A stretch of DNA of 64,000 nucleotides from Thermoplasmata archaeon (GCA_021810045.1 JAJZJR010000006.1:1-64000); one strand, 5' to 3'; shown: positions 26,507 to 34,673, counted from the stretch's first letter. The notes: a model not told the origin generated them from the sequence alone. Numbers and translations are program-made.

Positions 26507-26935
26507 ATGACCATTGAGAACTATTATATCCCCATTAAAAAGAGAATCCACTATGGGAATGAAATAAAATTATGGTTAACCTTCTTGATTGTAACTGTAC
26601 CGGTAATAGTGTCTTTGCTATTGATGGGGATGCAGGAAATCTTAATGCTATTTCTGGGCTCATATTTTTTCGTCCTTATGATGGTCATTCTTATTATGAG
26701 TTATTTCATCGATGAGAATCTCTTTAAAACCATGTTCTTGCATATCAAAAAATATTATCTTAGAATTGAATCTCCTGCTGACGAGGGGTATTCTGCTAAA
26801 AGACGTCCGAAATTGGTTTCCTTCAAGTTGAAGACAGACATTATCGGAAGAAGGCTGAAACTTGGAACAATGAGTTGCCTCAAGATAATTTATGAAAAAA
26901 CGTTAAGCAGCTCTATTAAAAATAACAGAAATTGA
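26507..26935 (+). CDS. Small membrane protein, unknown
   Basis: 142 residues with two membrane helices (about 22-43 and 45-68) between a short basic N-terminus and a basic cytoplasmic tail of about 70 residues (KKYYLRIESPAD, KRRPKLVSFKLKTDIIGRR). A TATA-like stretch (TATAATTATATTG) precedes the start. There is no recognisable domain. Confidence 0.55.
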   Translation: MTIENYYIPIKKRIHYGNEIKLWLTFLIVTVPVIVSLLLMGMQEILMLFLGSYFFVLMMVILIMSYFIDENLFKTMFLHIKKYYLRIESPADEGYSAKRRPKLVSFKLKTDIIGRRLKLGTMSCLKIIYEKTLSSSIKNNRN

Positions 26936-27072
26936 AGTTTAAACAAATAATTAACAGATTGCTTTCACAGGTCAGCAAGCTTAGATTAGGGAGTGCTCTT
27001 AATTAGATATTGGGAAAATTTTCACTTCTTATTTCAAAAAAATTAAAGATAAGCCCTCCAAAAATAATAGAA

Positions 27073-27393
27073 TTATTCCAGGACAGGTTTCGATTGCCCA
27101 CCTATAAGTTTCAGGGTTGCCTTGAATCCTGTCTTGCCACCAAGGAATGAAAAGCCAGCTGAAATTTCAATAAAGCCTTCCAGTGAGACTTCATAGTTTT
27201 TCACTCCCGAAACCTCCAGTTCTGTTGTTATTCCTTTTACAACATTCGTAAGAAGGTGGGCCTCAATCTCTGCTTTTTTCTCCTGGTCTGTTTTGGGCCA
27301 GATTTCTGCGGTCTTGGAAACCTCTCCAACTGGCTTATCAAAAAAATAATAGTGAAACTCCTTCTCTTCTGTGCCTTCTGCAACGGATTTCAT
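27073..27393 (-). CDS. Uncharacterised small protein, TCO1-like (tentative)
   Basis: 106 residues. The C-terminal part (VKNYEVSLEGFIEISAGFSF, then GGKTGFKATLKL) recalls the strand pattern of the trypsin-co-occurring TCO1/CU044_2847 family, found near bacterial conflict and signalling proteins, but the match is only by eye. The N-terminal half is charged and helical. Flanked by accessory genes and by the GYD/TnpB wreck, with no obvious operon partner. Confidence 0.5.
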   Translation of the reverse strand: MKSVAEGTEEKEFHYYFFDKPVGEVSKTAEIWPKTDQEKKAEIEAHLLTNVVKGITTELEVSGVKNYEVSLEGFIEISAGFSFLGGKTGFKATLKLIGGQSKPVLE

Positions 27394-27697
27394 TAGATTT
27401 ACCGCCTACCGGATCTCCGGCACTATTTCATGGGTTTGATCCTAAATGCTGTGCTTGCTCATATTTAAGCGCTTCAACTTTTCTTTGACACGTTGGTGAT
27501 CATCAAATCTCTGTTATTTGGAGGAGTTTTTTATAAATTTTACCTGATGGCAACATATCCAGAATGAATTACAAGCGAATGATGTTCTCAACATATTACT
27601 ATACAGCTACACCATGTTTTTCTGGCAGGGAATTATAAAATTTAATGACTCATGATTCGGTAATAGTATTCTTATATCGATTTTCGCTAATTTTTGT
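27394..27697. other. Gene-free stretch before the broken GYD gene
   Basis: 304 bases without a supported gene. It holds only AT-rich promoter-like sequence (TTTTTTATAAATTTTACC near 27525) and a 24-codon frame with no motif. The TATA-like element near 27525 is too far from the GYD start to be its leaderless promoter. Confidence 0.5.
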
Positions 27698-27829
27698 ATG
27701 GCTACATACGTGTTTTTGATAACTCTAACTGAAAAAGGAAAGTCACATTTTGAAGAAGTCAGAAATGGCGGGAAGGAGCTCTCGGATACTTTAAAGACTG
27801 CATTCATTAGTATCCCGATTGTACGGTAA
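27698..27829 (+). pseudogene. Truncated GYD-domain protein gene
   Basis: The frame starts MATYVFLITLTEKGKSHFEE and continues with a segment matching the first third of GYD-domain proteins (about 95 residues when complete). After about 36 matching residues it runs into AFISIPIVR and a TAA, without the GYD motif or the C-terminal strands. The stop lies 5 bases from the TnpB remnant, so the insertion or its decay probably removed the rest. The missing 3' part is not found beyond the remnant. Confidence 0.6.
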
Positions 27830-27833
27830 ACCT

Positions 27834-28020
27834 CGTGACATCCTCCCCGCCCTAACGGACGGAGCTTCCTGCTTCGCCAATCAGAGTTGCCCTTGCATGT
27901 AGTGCCCCAATCTCCACAGGCGTAACTTCGGGAGTGCCCCTCCCTACCTTTTCCATTCCTTTATTGAGGTTATAGGACATAGTTGTAGTATATTCTTCTG
28001 AACCAAAAAGATCTAGCTTT
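27834..28020 (-). pseudogene. TnpB (IS200/IS605, IS1341 type) C-terminal remnant with IS end
   Basis: On the minus strand the frame reads GRGTPEVTPVEIGALHARAT and then GEAGSSVR before a TAG at 27854-27852; this tail is typical of archaeal TnpB. A TGA cuts the frame about 55 codons upstream, so the RuvC domain and zinc finger are gone. The sequence past the stop (ACATCCTCCCCGCCC read from the plus strand at 27838) has the hairpin-like form of IS200/IS605 right ends. Confidence 0.75.
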
Positions 28021-28208
28021 CATCCTCTCCCTTTCGGAAGGGGATTTCTCGCTCAATTTGGTTAAGGGGCGTCATGTACCTGCCCAGCAATAGAACTATT
28101 CTTTTATTGAGCGGCCCCATAACAATAGGAAATACATCTGATTTCCTTCAATTCCCATCAGTGAGGAACCCCTTTGTAAACTGTTAATCGCGGATTGAAT
28201 TACCCTTG

Positions 28209-28778
28209 TTAAGAATGTGTGACGCCCACCCTTGGTGTACTTCTGTTCATTTGAGAATTTATAAAGTTGATTAAGTCTCTACCAACTTCCGTAAGATAGT
28301 ATACAGACATTGAACCGTGAGAATACTGTATTTTTACCAGATTGGCAGATTCAAGTATTCTGACATTTCTGTCAACTTCTTTCCAGTCCGTATTTGTGAT
28401 CTTTGCAATTTCATTCCTCAGTTTCGGTGTATCCAGGGCATTCATAATTGCCAGTCTTCTGGGACCACCTCTGCCTGTGAACATTCTATATACGCTCCTG
28501 TCGAATCCCTCTTGGGAGATTTTCTTTCTCAAAGTACCATTGAAATCCCCACTTTTCAGCCTGATGACTTCATAGACTGTTGTCATCCATCCAATGATTC
28601 CCATTGAAACCGGAATTAGAAAATTTGGTTTCCTTATCACTATGGTGGAAGCCATGGATTCGGATGCTGCACTGTTTATAACGTTATAATGAAAGGATAA
28701 GATCATGAATATACCGTAAAGAGTTAGTCCTTCAGATAAGGCGATTAATGACAGTATTAGGACAATCTTCCTGTTCAC
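28209..28778 (-). CDS. Membrane-anchored winged-helix regulator
   Basis: 189 residues. Two N-terminal membrane helices (about 4-28 and 52-70) are followed by a cytoplasmic winged-helix domain at about 95-170 (RRLAIMNALDTPKLRNEIAK, DWKEVDRNVRILESANLVKI, then SMSVYYLTEVGRD). Such one-component membrane regulators are common in archaea. It is divergent from a secreted protein across a perfect 10-bp-arm palindrome, which is likely its operator; it may sense a surface condition. Confidence 0.75.
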   Translation of the reverse strand: MNRKIVLILSLIALSEGLTLYGIFMILSFHYNVINSAASESMASTIVIRKPNFLIPVSMGIIGWMTTVYEVIRLKSGDFNGTLRKKISQEGFDRSVYRMFTGRGGPRRLAIMNALDTPKLRNEIAKITNTDWKEVDRNVRILESANLVKIQYSHGSMSVYYLTEVGRDLINFINSQMNRSTPRVGVTHS

Positions 28779-28807
28779 ATTTTTTCAGTTTAAAGTTTTA
28801 TATTAAT

Positions 28808-28830
28808 ATTTCCCAGAACCTCTGGGAAAT
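28808..28830. promoter_or_regulatory. Perfect palindrome between divergent genes
   Basis: ATTTCCCAGA (28808-28817), spacer ACC, and TCTGGGAAAT (28821-28830): 10-base arms without mismatch. It lies between the membrane-bound winged-helix gene and the secreted-protein gene and includes the base before a GTG, which makes the upstream start of the latter unlikely. A likely binding site for the adjacent regulator. Confidence 0.65.
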
Positions 28831-28854
28831 GTGTTTATGCCCATTTCAAATGTT

Positions 28855-29643
28855 ATGGCCGTGAATCTGAAGGTCCTTGTCACCACTTTAATTGCACTGA
28901 TAATTGCCTCGTCAGGAATTGCAGCTTTCATCCATTTCAGTGCAGACCAATCAAGGTATACCGTACCATCTTTGTCAGAGTTAAGTGCAGGCACACACAT
29001 AACAATCACAAGAAACGCCATGAAAATGCTTGGAGGAGGAATGATAGTGAACTTTCAGACAAACGGGTATTATGCATACGAATACAATATTGATCTGAAG
29101 AACTATTCCATTATTACAGGCAGCTGGACTTCCACGGGTAAATCATTAGTCTGGCTGATGGTAGACGGCATGGCATACATGGATACCCCTATGCCGCAAG
29201 TCACCAATGGAACCCTTAACCAGACTCTTGTGGCAGGTAACTACACACTCGTTATAGGGGGATATCCCAGTGACGTTATTTCTCTGATAGACCCCATAAA
29301 GATTGGTGAGTACAAGCCTCACCAGATCGGAAACTTCAGTATTTCTGCAGGCACCAATATCAGTACTGGGACCAGTTATCACTTCTACCTCAGCCAGCCG
29401 GGTCAGATTGTGGGTACTGTCACCACACCGCCGGGAGAATATTCGTTTTCCCTGGAAAATTCCAGTGGGATTGGTTTTGGCTTCGCAAGCCTGAATTCAT
29501 CTGCCCAATCCTCTTCTGCCACGTTCAGCATTGGCCCGTACTGGCAAATACTCAGTCCTGGGCACTATAACATGACATTCAGTGGTGCGTTTCATGTTAC
29601 TCAGAAATTAGAGTTCCTGTACTATTATGACTACTCTACCTGA
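28855..29643 (+). CDS. Secreted or membrane-tethered beta-rich protein
   Basis: 262 residues from the ATG at 28855 (the GTG at 28831 and ATG at 28837 lie in or against the palindrome). An N-terminal signal/anchor (NLKVLVTTLIALIIASSGIA) precedes about 230 residues of beta-rich extracytoplasmic sequence with several N-x-S/T sequons (NGT, NQT, NYT, NMT) and few charges. There is no recognised enzyme domain. Divergent from a membrane-bound regulator, so perhaps a regulated surface protein. Confidence 0.7.
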   Translation: MAVNLKVLVTTLIALIIASSGIAAFIHFSADQSRYTVPSLSELSAGTHITITRNAMKMLGGGMIVNFQTNGYYAYEYNIDLKNYSIITGSWTSTGKSLVWLMVDGMAYMDTPMPQVTNGTLNQTLVAGNYTLVIGGYPSDVISLIDPIKIGEYKPHQIGNFSISAGTNISTGTSYHFYLSQPGQIVGTVTTPPGEYSFSLENSSGIGFGFASLNSSAQSSSATFSIGPYWQILSPGHYNMTFSGAFHVTQKLEFLYYYDYST

Positions 29644-29702
29644 CGTAATTCAGGCAGTTTTCATGACATTGGTTTGGTCTGATATTGAATAACGCTGCCT
29701 TC

Positions 29703-30818
29703 CTAATGTTTCACTTCATTCTCATATAGTTCGGAAACGTATTCAGCAATTGCCGGAGAAGCTGTCAAACCCGGTGAATCGATGCCTATAAGGTTTATTA
29801 ACCCATGATATCCGTTTTCAGCTTCGTGCCGAATCACAAAATCCCTGAATGAACCGTTGACACTCTGTAATTTTGGCCTTATTCCCGAGGAATCCTCCAA
29901 GATATCCCTTCCAGATATGGATGGAAGAAATCTTTTCACGTCCTGCCTGAATTCTTCGGCGGATGAGCCGACCGTGTAATCAATTTTCTCAACATGATAT
30001 GCATTTGGGCCCATTTTCACGGAACCTGCCATATCGGGTGTCAAGTGTATCCCGAGGCCCTCACCCTTTGGAACCGGATAAACAAGCATCTTAACAGGAG
30101 GTGTTCCTGCTATCCTGAAGTAGTCACCCTTGTAATAGCTCAGACTGTATCCCAGTTCATTGACATCCATTCCTGCCATAGCAGCAACTTTATCTGAGAA
30201 CAGGCCTGCACTGTTTATCACGGTAGAGGCATTGAATGCAAATTTCTCCCCTGAACTAATCCCGCTTACCTCGTATCCTGAATTGGTTTCACGTATTCCG
30301 GTCACTTCTGTCTGTGTTGACACAAAGGCTCCATTGTTAGATATCTGTGCATAAAAGTGATGCATTAGATCATCTGGTTCAATAATACCGGTGGAAGGTG
30401 TGTAAAGAGCCATTTCAGCCACTATGTTTGGCTCCATTTCCCTTATTTCCTCACTATTGAGCAGTTTCATGCCTTCCACGCCATTGTCATTGCCCATTCT
30501 GTAAAGGTTTTCTATTTCTTTAATCTCATTCTCCCCTGAGGCGACTGTGAGCTTTCCCAGCCTCTTATACTGTATATCGAATTTTTCGCCCAGATTGTAA
30601 AGCATGGAATTCCCCTTCACGCATAATCTTGCTTTCAGGGTTCCTTTGGGATAATGTATCCCCGAATGTATCACTCCACTGTTATGGCCGCTGATTTCCT
30701 GTCCGGTTCTGCTGTTTTTCTCCAGAACGTAAATTCCCTCATTGTTTTCCGAAAGTCGTGCGGCTATGGAGAGCCCCACAACTCCTGCCCCAATAACAAC
30801 AATGTTAGCGGTTTCCAT
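29703..30818 (-). CDS. FAD-dependent oxidoreductase, L-2-hydroxyglutarate dehydrogenase type
   Basis: 371 residues. The FAD-binding Rossmann motif is VVIGAGVVGLSIAARL, with the Glu of the second strand at YVLEKN. NSGVIHSGIHYPKGTLKARLC, the HHFY segment and PPVKMLVYPVPKGEGLGIHL match the LhgO branch of the DAO superfamily. It should oxidise 2-hydroxyglutarate or a similar hydroxy acid and pass electrons to quinone. Monocistronic. Confidence 0.85.
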   Translation of the reverse strand: METANIVVIGAGVVGLSIAARLSENNEGIYVLEKNSRTGQEISGHNSGVIHSGIHYPKGTLKARLCVKGNSMLYNLGEKFDIQYKRLGKLTVASGENEIKEIENLYRMGNDNGVEGMKLLNSEEIREMEPNIVAEMALYTPSTGIIEPDDLMHHFYAQISNNGAFVSTQTEVTGIRETNSGYEVSGISSGEKFAFNASTVINSAGLFSDKVAAMAGMDVNELGYSLSYYKGDYFRIAGTPPVKMLVYPVPKGEGLGIHLTPDMAGSVKMGPNAYHVEKIDYTVGSSAEEFRQDVKRFLPSISGRDILEDSSGIRPKLQSVNGSFRDFVIRHEAENGYHGLINLIGIDSPGLTASPAIAEYVSELYENEVKH

Positions 30819-31147
30819 ATGTATACTTCAAATGTTTGCTATACTTAAAATGAAAGGTAGTGACTTTGGATGGCAATCCTCAACTACTGCTGAAAAACCG
30901 GATTGAGTGAAATGAGGGTAAATAACCCATATTTTCCTGAACAATATTCATATCAGTGAAATGCTGGTTAAGATTTCTATGTCTGGCTGCATTGTTTAAG
31001 CAATAAAAGGTGAGGATCCTATGGTTCCCTGTGAACGCTATGGGATTTTAATTACCTATTTGTAAGCAGTTTAAATATGAACTCGGCAGAATATGGTGGC
31101 CTTTTAGAAGCTTGTTAAAAGATGTGGTGAAGCTCTGGAGTTCTCTG
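30819..31147. other. Gene-free stretch
   Basis: 329 bases with no supported coding frame, RNA gene or repeat. It contains the promoter of the oxidoreductase (TATACTT-rich sequence near 30825-30845 on the minus strand) and nothing else that stands out. Confidence 0.5.
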
Positions 31148-31297
31148 TCAGGTTCCCCAAAGGATTCCACCCTCTTCTTCATGGATCCTCTCGTGTTCCT
31201 CAACTTCAAGTGGATTTGAAGTCTGAAATTTGTGTTTGTCGCAGTAGTAAATTACTATCTTTTTCTGCGGATCATGTTCTTTCCTCCAGAACGACAT
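31148..31297 (-). CDS. 49-residue finger protein, C2H2-like spacing (CHHH), copy 2
   Basis: Same length and residue plan as the gene at 24432-24581: MSFWRK N-terminus, Cys19, His22, His35 and His39 in YCDKHKFQTSNPLE and EEHERIHE. The frame is open further upstream to 31339, but the paralogue's start matches the ATG at 31297. The DNA of the two copies has clearly diverged while the finger core is conserved, which points to selection on the protein. It lies beside the tRNA-bounded vapBC segment. Confidence 0.7.
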   Translation of the reverse strand: MSFWRKEHDPQKKIVIYYCDKHKFQTSNPLEVEEHERIHEEEGGILWGT

Positions 31298-31501
31298 AAG
31301 CATTGATACGTGGTGAGTCCATATATTTTTTTCCAGCACCAGTGCCTTTGTTAGCTCTGCAATTGAAAGAGTCAGAAATTTGGCAGTGGCTCATCATAAT
31401 GGAGTTAAAATAGAACCAATACGAACTTACAGAAAAGTTAAATGCAGTTTCAGTTGAAATACAATGGTCCAGAATAGATAATAATCCACTATTATCAAAG
31501 C

Positions 31502-31545
31502 AAGCCACTGGAGGGATTTGAACCCCCGACCTGCGGGTTATGAAT
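31502..31545 (-). pseudogene. tRNA 3'-half fragment (attachment-site copy or dead tRNA)
   Basis: The first 33 bases (31502-31534) are identical to the 3' end of the tRNA-Thr gene at 32755-32827 (acceptor 3' strand, T-arm and variable loop), plus one flanking base. The next bases resemble an anticodon arm with loop TTCATAA and CCCGC on its 3' side, but the 5' strand cannot pair, so no tRNA can form. Either an att copy left by integration or a broken tRNA-Met-like gene. Confidence 0.7.
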
Positions 31546-31593
31546 CACATCAAAGTCCTTCTTTTGACAGGAAAAATGGATTCTCAATGCAAA

Positions 31594-32085
31594 TCAGGCA
31601 ATATATGAAATTTCGATTCCCACTGTATCAAGTATTTCTTTACTGTAATAATCAAACTCCTTGTCTCTCGTAACAAACTCAAACCTAGACCTCGTTGAAT
31701 TAGAGAACGAATGTGCGTAGGAAAGGTGCAACAAATCCAGTGTCCTCATAGGCACCTTGCTTGCTAATTCAACAGCCAAAGCCATGATATTGCTATATCT
31801 TCCAATGGGAGTTTCAATTTGGGTAAGCTGGTTGGGAAGATACACCAGATCAAATTTCTCAAGGATGTAGCTAATTGCTGCGTATGAACTAGTACTCCTC
31901 TCACCCGCCAGTTCATCCATCAACTTCGCAAAATTCCTGTTTCTAAGAAGGACTGCGTTTAGTTCTATGATAACTAATTCCGAGACCACTTTATCAGGTT
32001 TCTTGAGATTTTCAGCGGAGCTCTGCCGGGAAGTATCAGCAGGATCAAGTGCGGATACTATCACGCTTGTGTCGATATATCTCAA
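31594..32085 (-). CDS. vapC: VapC-type PIN-domain toxin
   Basis: 163 residues. The acidic PIN residues are in place: Asp5 in RYIDTSVI, Glu in SELVIIELNAVL, Asp in MRTLDLLHLSYA and Asp in FVTRDKEFDYY. Enzymes of this family are Mg-dependent ribonucleases that cut tRNA or rRNA when free of antitoxin. The ATG overlaps the antitoxin stop (ATGA). It is longer than the usual 130-140 residues because of an extended middle loop. Confidence 0.88.
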   Translation of the reverse strand: MRYIDTSVIVSALDPADTSRQSSAENLKKPDKVVSELVIIELNAVLLRNRNFAKLMDELAGERSTSSYAAISYILEKFDLVYLPNQLTQIETPIGRYSNIMALAVELASKVPMRTLDLLHLSYAHSFSNSTRSRFEFVTRDKEFDYYSKEILDTVGIEISYIA

Positions 32086-32345
32086 TTGAATCTGTCTCTG
32101 TTAGATAGTAGTTCTTTGAGACTGCCAGTCAGTTCTATGGGAAATCTCCCAATAGATTTCTCAAGTGATCTAAGCTTTTTCACCTTTTCTGCAATCTCTG
32201 GAAATTCAATAGAAGCACTCATTCCTTTAGACAGGAGGTGTCTGATAGCATCACTCCTGGTTCTGAAAAGCCCTGACCTGAGCAAACGCTCAACAAACCT
32301 CGAGGTGTCCTCATCAATTCTTATCTGAATTGTTTCCTTAGCCAT
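32082..32345 (-). CDS. vapB: Ribbon-helix-helix antitoxin, partner of VapC
   Basis: 87 residues. The N-terminal ribbon-helix-helix is seen as IQIRIDEDTSRFVERLLRSG and then FRTRSDAIRHLLSKGM. The C-terminal tail (about 45-87) should wrap the toxin. A 22-base perfect palindrome overlaps its start codon, consistent with autoregulation. Confidence 0.87.
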   Translation of the reverse strand: MAKETIQIRIDEDTSRFVERLLRSGLFRTRSDAIRHLLSKGMSASIEFPEIAEKVKKLRSLEKSIGRFPIELTGSLKELLSNRDRFN

Positions 32346-32365
32346 TACAATTACGTAATTGTAAT
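32344..32365. promoter_or_regulatory. 22-base perfect palindrome at the vapB start
   Basis: Half-site ATTACAATTAC at 32344-32354 followed directly by its complement GTAATTGTAAT at 32355-32365. It overlaps the vapB ATG, and a TATA-like TTTATAAA lies a few bases upstream on the minus strand, so the antitoxin bound here would block a leaderless transcript. Confidence 0.75.
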
Positions 32366-32754
32366 TGAATTTATAAACATTTTGCTTCCGATGGATCAGG
32401 GATTATGCAGACAAACAGTATCCAATTGATTATTTCCCATGGATTCAAGCAATTTAGTTCTGAATAATATCATGTTTCTTCCATGTTGTGTAAACGCCGG
32501 TCATGATTTCACCGCCTGCTTCAAGGATCTGGTTTGTCATGTGGATATTCATTTGATTTGTTCTGAGTAATATAAGTAGGATTCTGCAGGATCAGGTATG
32601 GAGAAAATAACATTGGTATTATGATAAAATTAATTTGAAAAAGGAGAAGAAATAAATGATAGTTCATGTGTAAATATACAGGAAAGTAAAATCACGAATC
32701 ACATCAAAAATAACTGCATCTAACCTGTTAGAAAACCCACTATTTTCAATAATA
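32366..32754. other. Gene-poor spacer inside the tRNA-bounded segment
   Basis: About 390 bases with no confident gene. The one frame of interest is 32552-32454 on the minus strand, 32 codons containing ILEAGGEIMTGVYTTWKKH; its start and end have no coupling or promoter, so it may be a remnant of a lost gene. The inner direct repeat is at 32696-32708. Confidence 0.45.
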
Positions 32755-32827
32755 AGCCACTGGAGGGATTTGAACCCCCGACCTGCTGATTACGAATCAG
32801 CTGCTCTACCTGCTGAGCTACAGTGGC
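32755..32827 (-). tRNA. tRNA-Thr (CGT)
   Basis: Read from 32827: acceptor GCCACTG/CAGTGGC, D-arm GCTC..GAGC, anticodon stem GCTGA/TCAGC with loop TTCGTAA (anticodon CGT, Thr), T-arm GGGGG TTCAAAT CCCTC, discriminator T as usual for archaeal tRNA-Thr. No intron and no encoded CCA. Confidence 0.93.
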
Positions 32828-32879
32828 AAAATTATGCTGTACAGCATTTGTGATATTTGGCATACTTATAAAATCATCC

Positions 32880-33437
32880 TCATGAAGTATTCGATTCATC
32901 ACCAGGTTCCTCCACCTTCCCCATGTGTTCCTTGTTGAAGTCAAAAATCCTCTTCTGAACAGCTATCTGGAAAACTTCTCCAATTATAAGTCCTGTAATG
33001 TAAGAAAGAACCGCACTGAGGATGAGCCCTGCTGTTATGTCAACAAAGATTAGCATGTACAACCTGATCACATATGCGACTGTCCAACCCATGACGATCC
33101 ACAGGGATCTCTTGTAAAACAGCTGTCCACCCTTTTCAAAGAACTTCAGCTGTCCCCTTAGCGGGCCAGAAAGGCCAATTCCCACTGCAAAGAAGATAAA
33201 ACAGATAAGCAGCCCCACAAGTGTGAGGTCTATGAAAGTTGATGCAGTGAATGCCAGATACATAAGAGGTGAAAGGATCAGTCCTGATCTGGAATATTTC
33301 CCGCCAGCAGTTGCCCTGAAAATTCTCCTCCCCACGAAAACTGCCACAAATGCAGCAAAGAATTCAATCTTGTATTTGAACAGGAATGTATAAAACAAAG
33401 CCTCCAGGAAAGGAATTGATGTTGTGATGTCAGACAT
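32880..33437 (-). CDS. Integral membrane protein, unknown
   Basis: 185 residues with five or so membrane helices (from about residue 18 to 165) and an acidic hydrophilic C-terminus (GKVEEPGDESNTS). No signature of a transporter or enzyme family. It begins 48 bases after the tRNA-Thr 5' end on the same strand and is preceded by a short intergenic gap from the DUF1015 gene, which suggests its own promoter. Confidence 0.65.
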   Translation of the reverse strand: MSDITTSIPFLEALFYTFLFKYKIEFFAAFVAVFVGRRIFRATAGGKYSRSGLILSPLMYLAFTASTFIDLTLVGLLICFIFFAVGIGLSGPLRGQLKFFEKGGQLFYKRSLWIVMGWTVAYVIRLYMLIFVDITAGLILSAVLSYITGLIIGEVFQIAVQKRIFDFNKEHMGKVEEPGDESNTS

Positions 33438-33481
33438 TATCTTAACTTAGCATAAAAATAGGAATTAGAAAAATGTTGGCT

Positions 33482-34669
33482 TTAGAGAAAATCTCTGCAA
33501 TAAATGGCGATTCCTGAAGGAATTTTTGGATAAAAGTAAGTTGACTTCTGAGGCATTATCCGGCCTTTTTCTATCATTGACAGAAATACGCTCTTGTCCC
33601 ACTCAGGCATAAGAACTGCAAATCCCGCTTTTCCTTTATCCACTTCCTCTGCTGCAAATGGGATACTCTGCGTATAAGTAACTTTTGCGGCCACCTCATC
33701 TATAGATAACCCCATTATCTTCATGAAAATGAGGTGGTTCACGAGGCCGGGATCAGCTTTGAACCCGAATTTGCCAAATTCACCAAGTTCCTCGAACGCA
33801 CTGTCCAACGGAGTGAGGACATGATATTTGCCATCATATATAGTAATTTTTTCTGAAAAATCGTTTGGTCCACTCTCGTCTATCTGGAAATACTTCCCAA
33901 CATCTTCCCTTATTCTTGAAAACGAATACTGGTTACTCATCAGCTTGTGAATTCCGGAAATCATCAGGGATTCCTGCTGCAGGGAGGTAACGTAAGCGAA
34001 ACTGTATCTCCAGAACTCCCTGCTTTCATCCTGGGTCTCCCGGAATAGCTGGGTCGTTGCCTGTAGGCGGTGATGGCCATCAGCCACAACAGCATTCTCT
34101 TTGCTGACTGCCTTGATTATGGAATTTATTGAATGTTCGTCATGAATTGCAAAACACGTATTGGTGACTCCAACAGGCTCCTCAAATTTTCTGAAAGGTT
34201 CCAGGCCCCTTATTGCCGAACGGAGCATTCTTTCAAAGCTTACACCGTTTACCGCAAGAAATATAGGTTCAAGCTGGCAGCCTGTAGCCTCCATCAGATT
34301 ACGCCTTTCTCTTACTGCCCAGTCAAAGGTGTCTTCATGCGGTATCACAATCCCCGCAGGAGGAGATGTCTCTACAGGTGCAATAAGTCCAATTCTGGTG
34401 AAATCTTTGTTGTTTGCCCTGAAATCCTGTGTAATGACAATCAGGCATGGATCTTTTTCTTTTGCTATTGCTCCCTCACCGACCCATTCGCTAAGAAGTC
34501 TTCTAGAACCTGCAGGACCCCCATTTTCCGGCAATGTGATGTGGGTAATGTTGTAATGGCTTTCCTTAAGTGCCGTTTCCTGATCCTTACTTATGACATC
34601 GAACGGGGGAGATGTAACATTTTTTATATCCTTACGGAACACCAGTGGTTTAAATGGTTTGATAATCAA
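33482..34669 (-). CDS. DUF1015 family protein
   Basis: 395 residues. The N-terminal block KPFKPLVFRKDIKNVTSPPF and the later ADGHHRLQATTQLF are hallmarks of the DUF1015 (COG4198) family, which is distantly related to ParB/sulfiredoxin-type nucleotide hydrolases and the SerK group. Biochemical role is not established. The start follows the nfo stop by 4 bases, so both belong to one transcript with trmB. Confidence 0.85.
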   Translation of the reverse strand: MIIKPFKPLVFRKDIKNVTSPPFDVISKDQETALKESHYNITHITLPENGGPAGSRRLLSEWVGEGAIAKEKDPCLIVITQDFRANNKDFTRIGLIAPVETSPPAGIVIPHEDTFDWAVRERRNLMEATGCQLEPIFLAVNGVSFERMLRSAIRGLEPFRKFEEPVGVTNTCFAIHDEHSINSIIKAVSKENAVVADGHHRLQATTQLFRETQDESREFWRYSFAYVTSLQQESLMISGIHKLMSNQYSFSRIREDVGKYFQIDESGPNDFSEKITIYDGKYHVLTPLDSAFEELGEFGKFGFKADPGLVNHLIFMKIMGLSIDEVAAKVTYTQSIPFAAEEVDKGKAGFAVLMPEWDKSVFLSMIEKGRIMPQKSTYFYPKIPSGIAIYCRDFL

Positions 34670-34673
34670 TTCC

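Larger units (their letters stand above)
31502..32786. mobile_element. tRNA-bounded miniature element carrying vapBC (inferred)
   Basis: An exact 33-base repeat, the tRNA-Thr 3' end, occurs at 31502-31534 and 32754-32786. A second direct repeat, GAATCACATCAAA, lies just inside at 31542-31554 and 32696-32708. The segment sits on the 3' side of the intact tRNA, exactly where archaeal tRNA integrases place their elements, and its only confident genes are a toxin-antitoxin pair. No integrase is present, so it would be a relic or a passenger element. Confidence 0.5.

Noticed and set aside
27607-27807. 66-codon minus-strand frame over the GYD fragment
   Set aside because: Antisense to the recognisable GYD sequence and without a family match.
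31502-31545. A second functional tRNA gene (Met)
   Set aside because: The 5' half is absent and the anticodon stem cannot pair.
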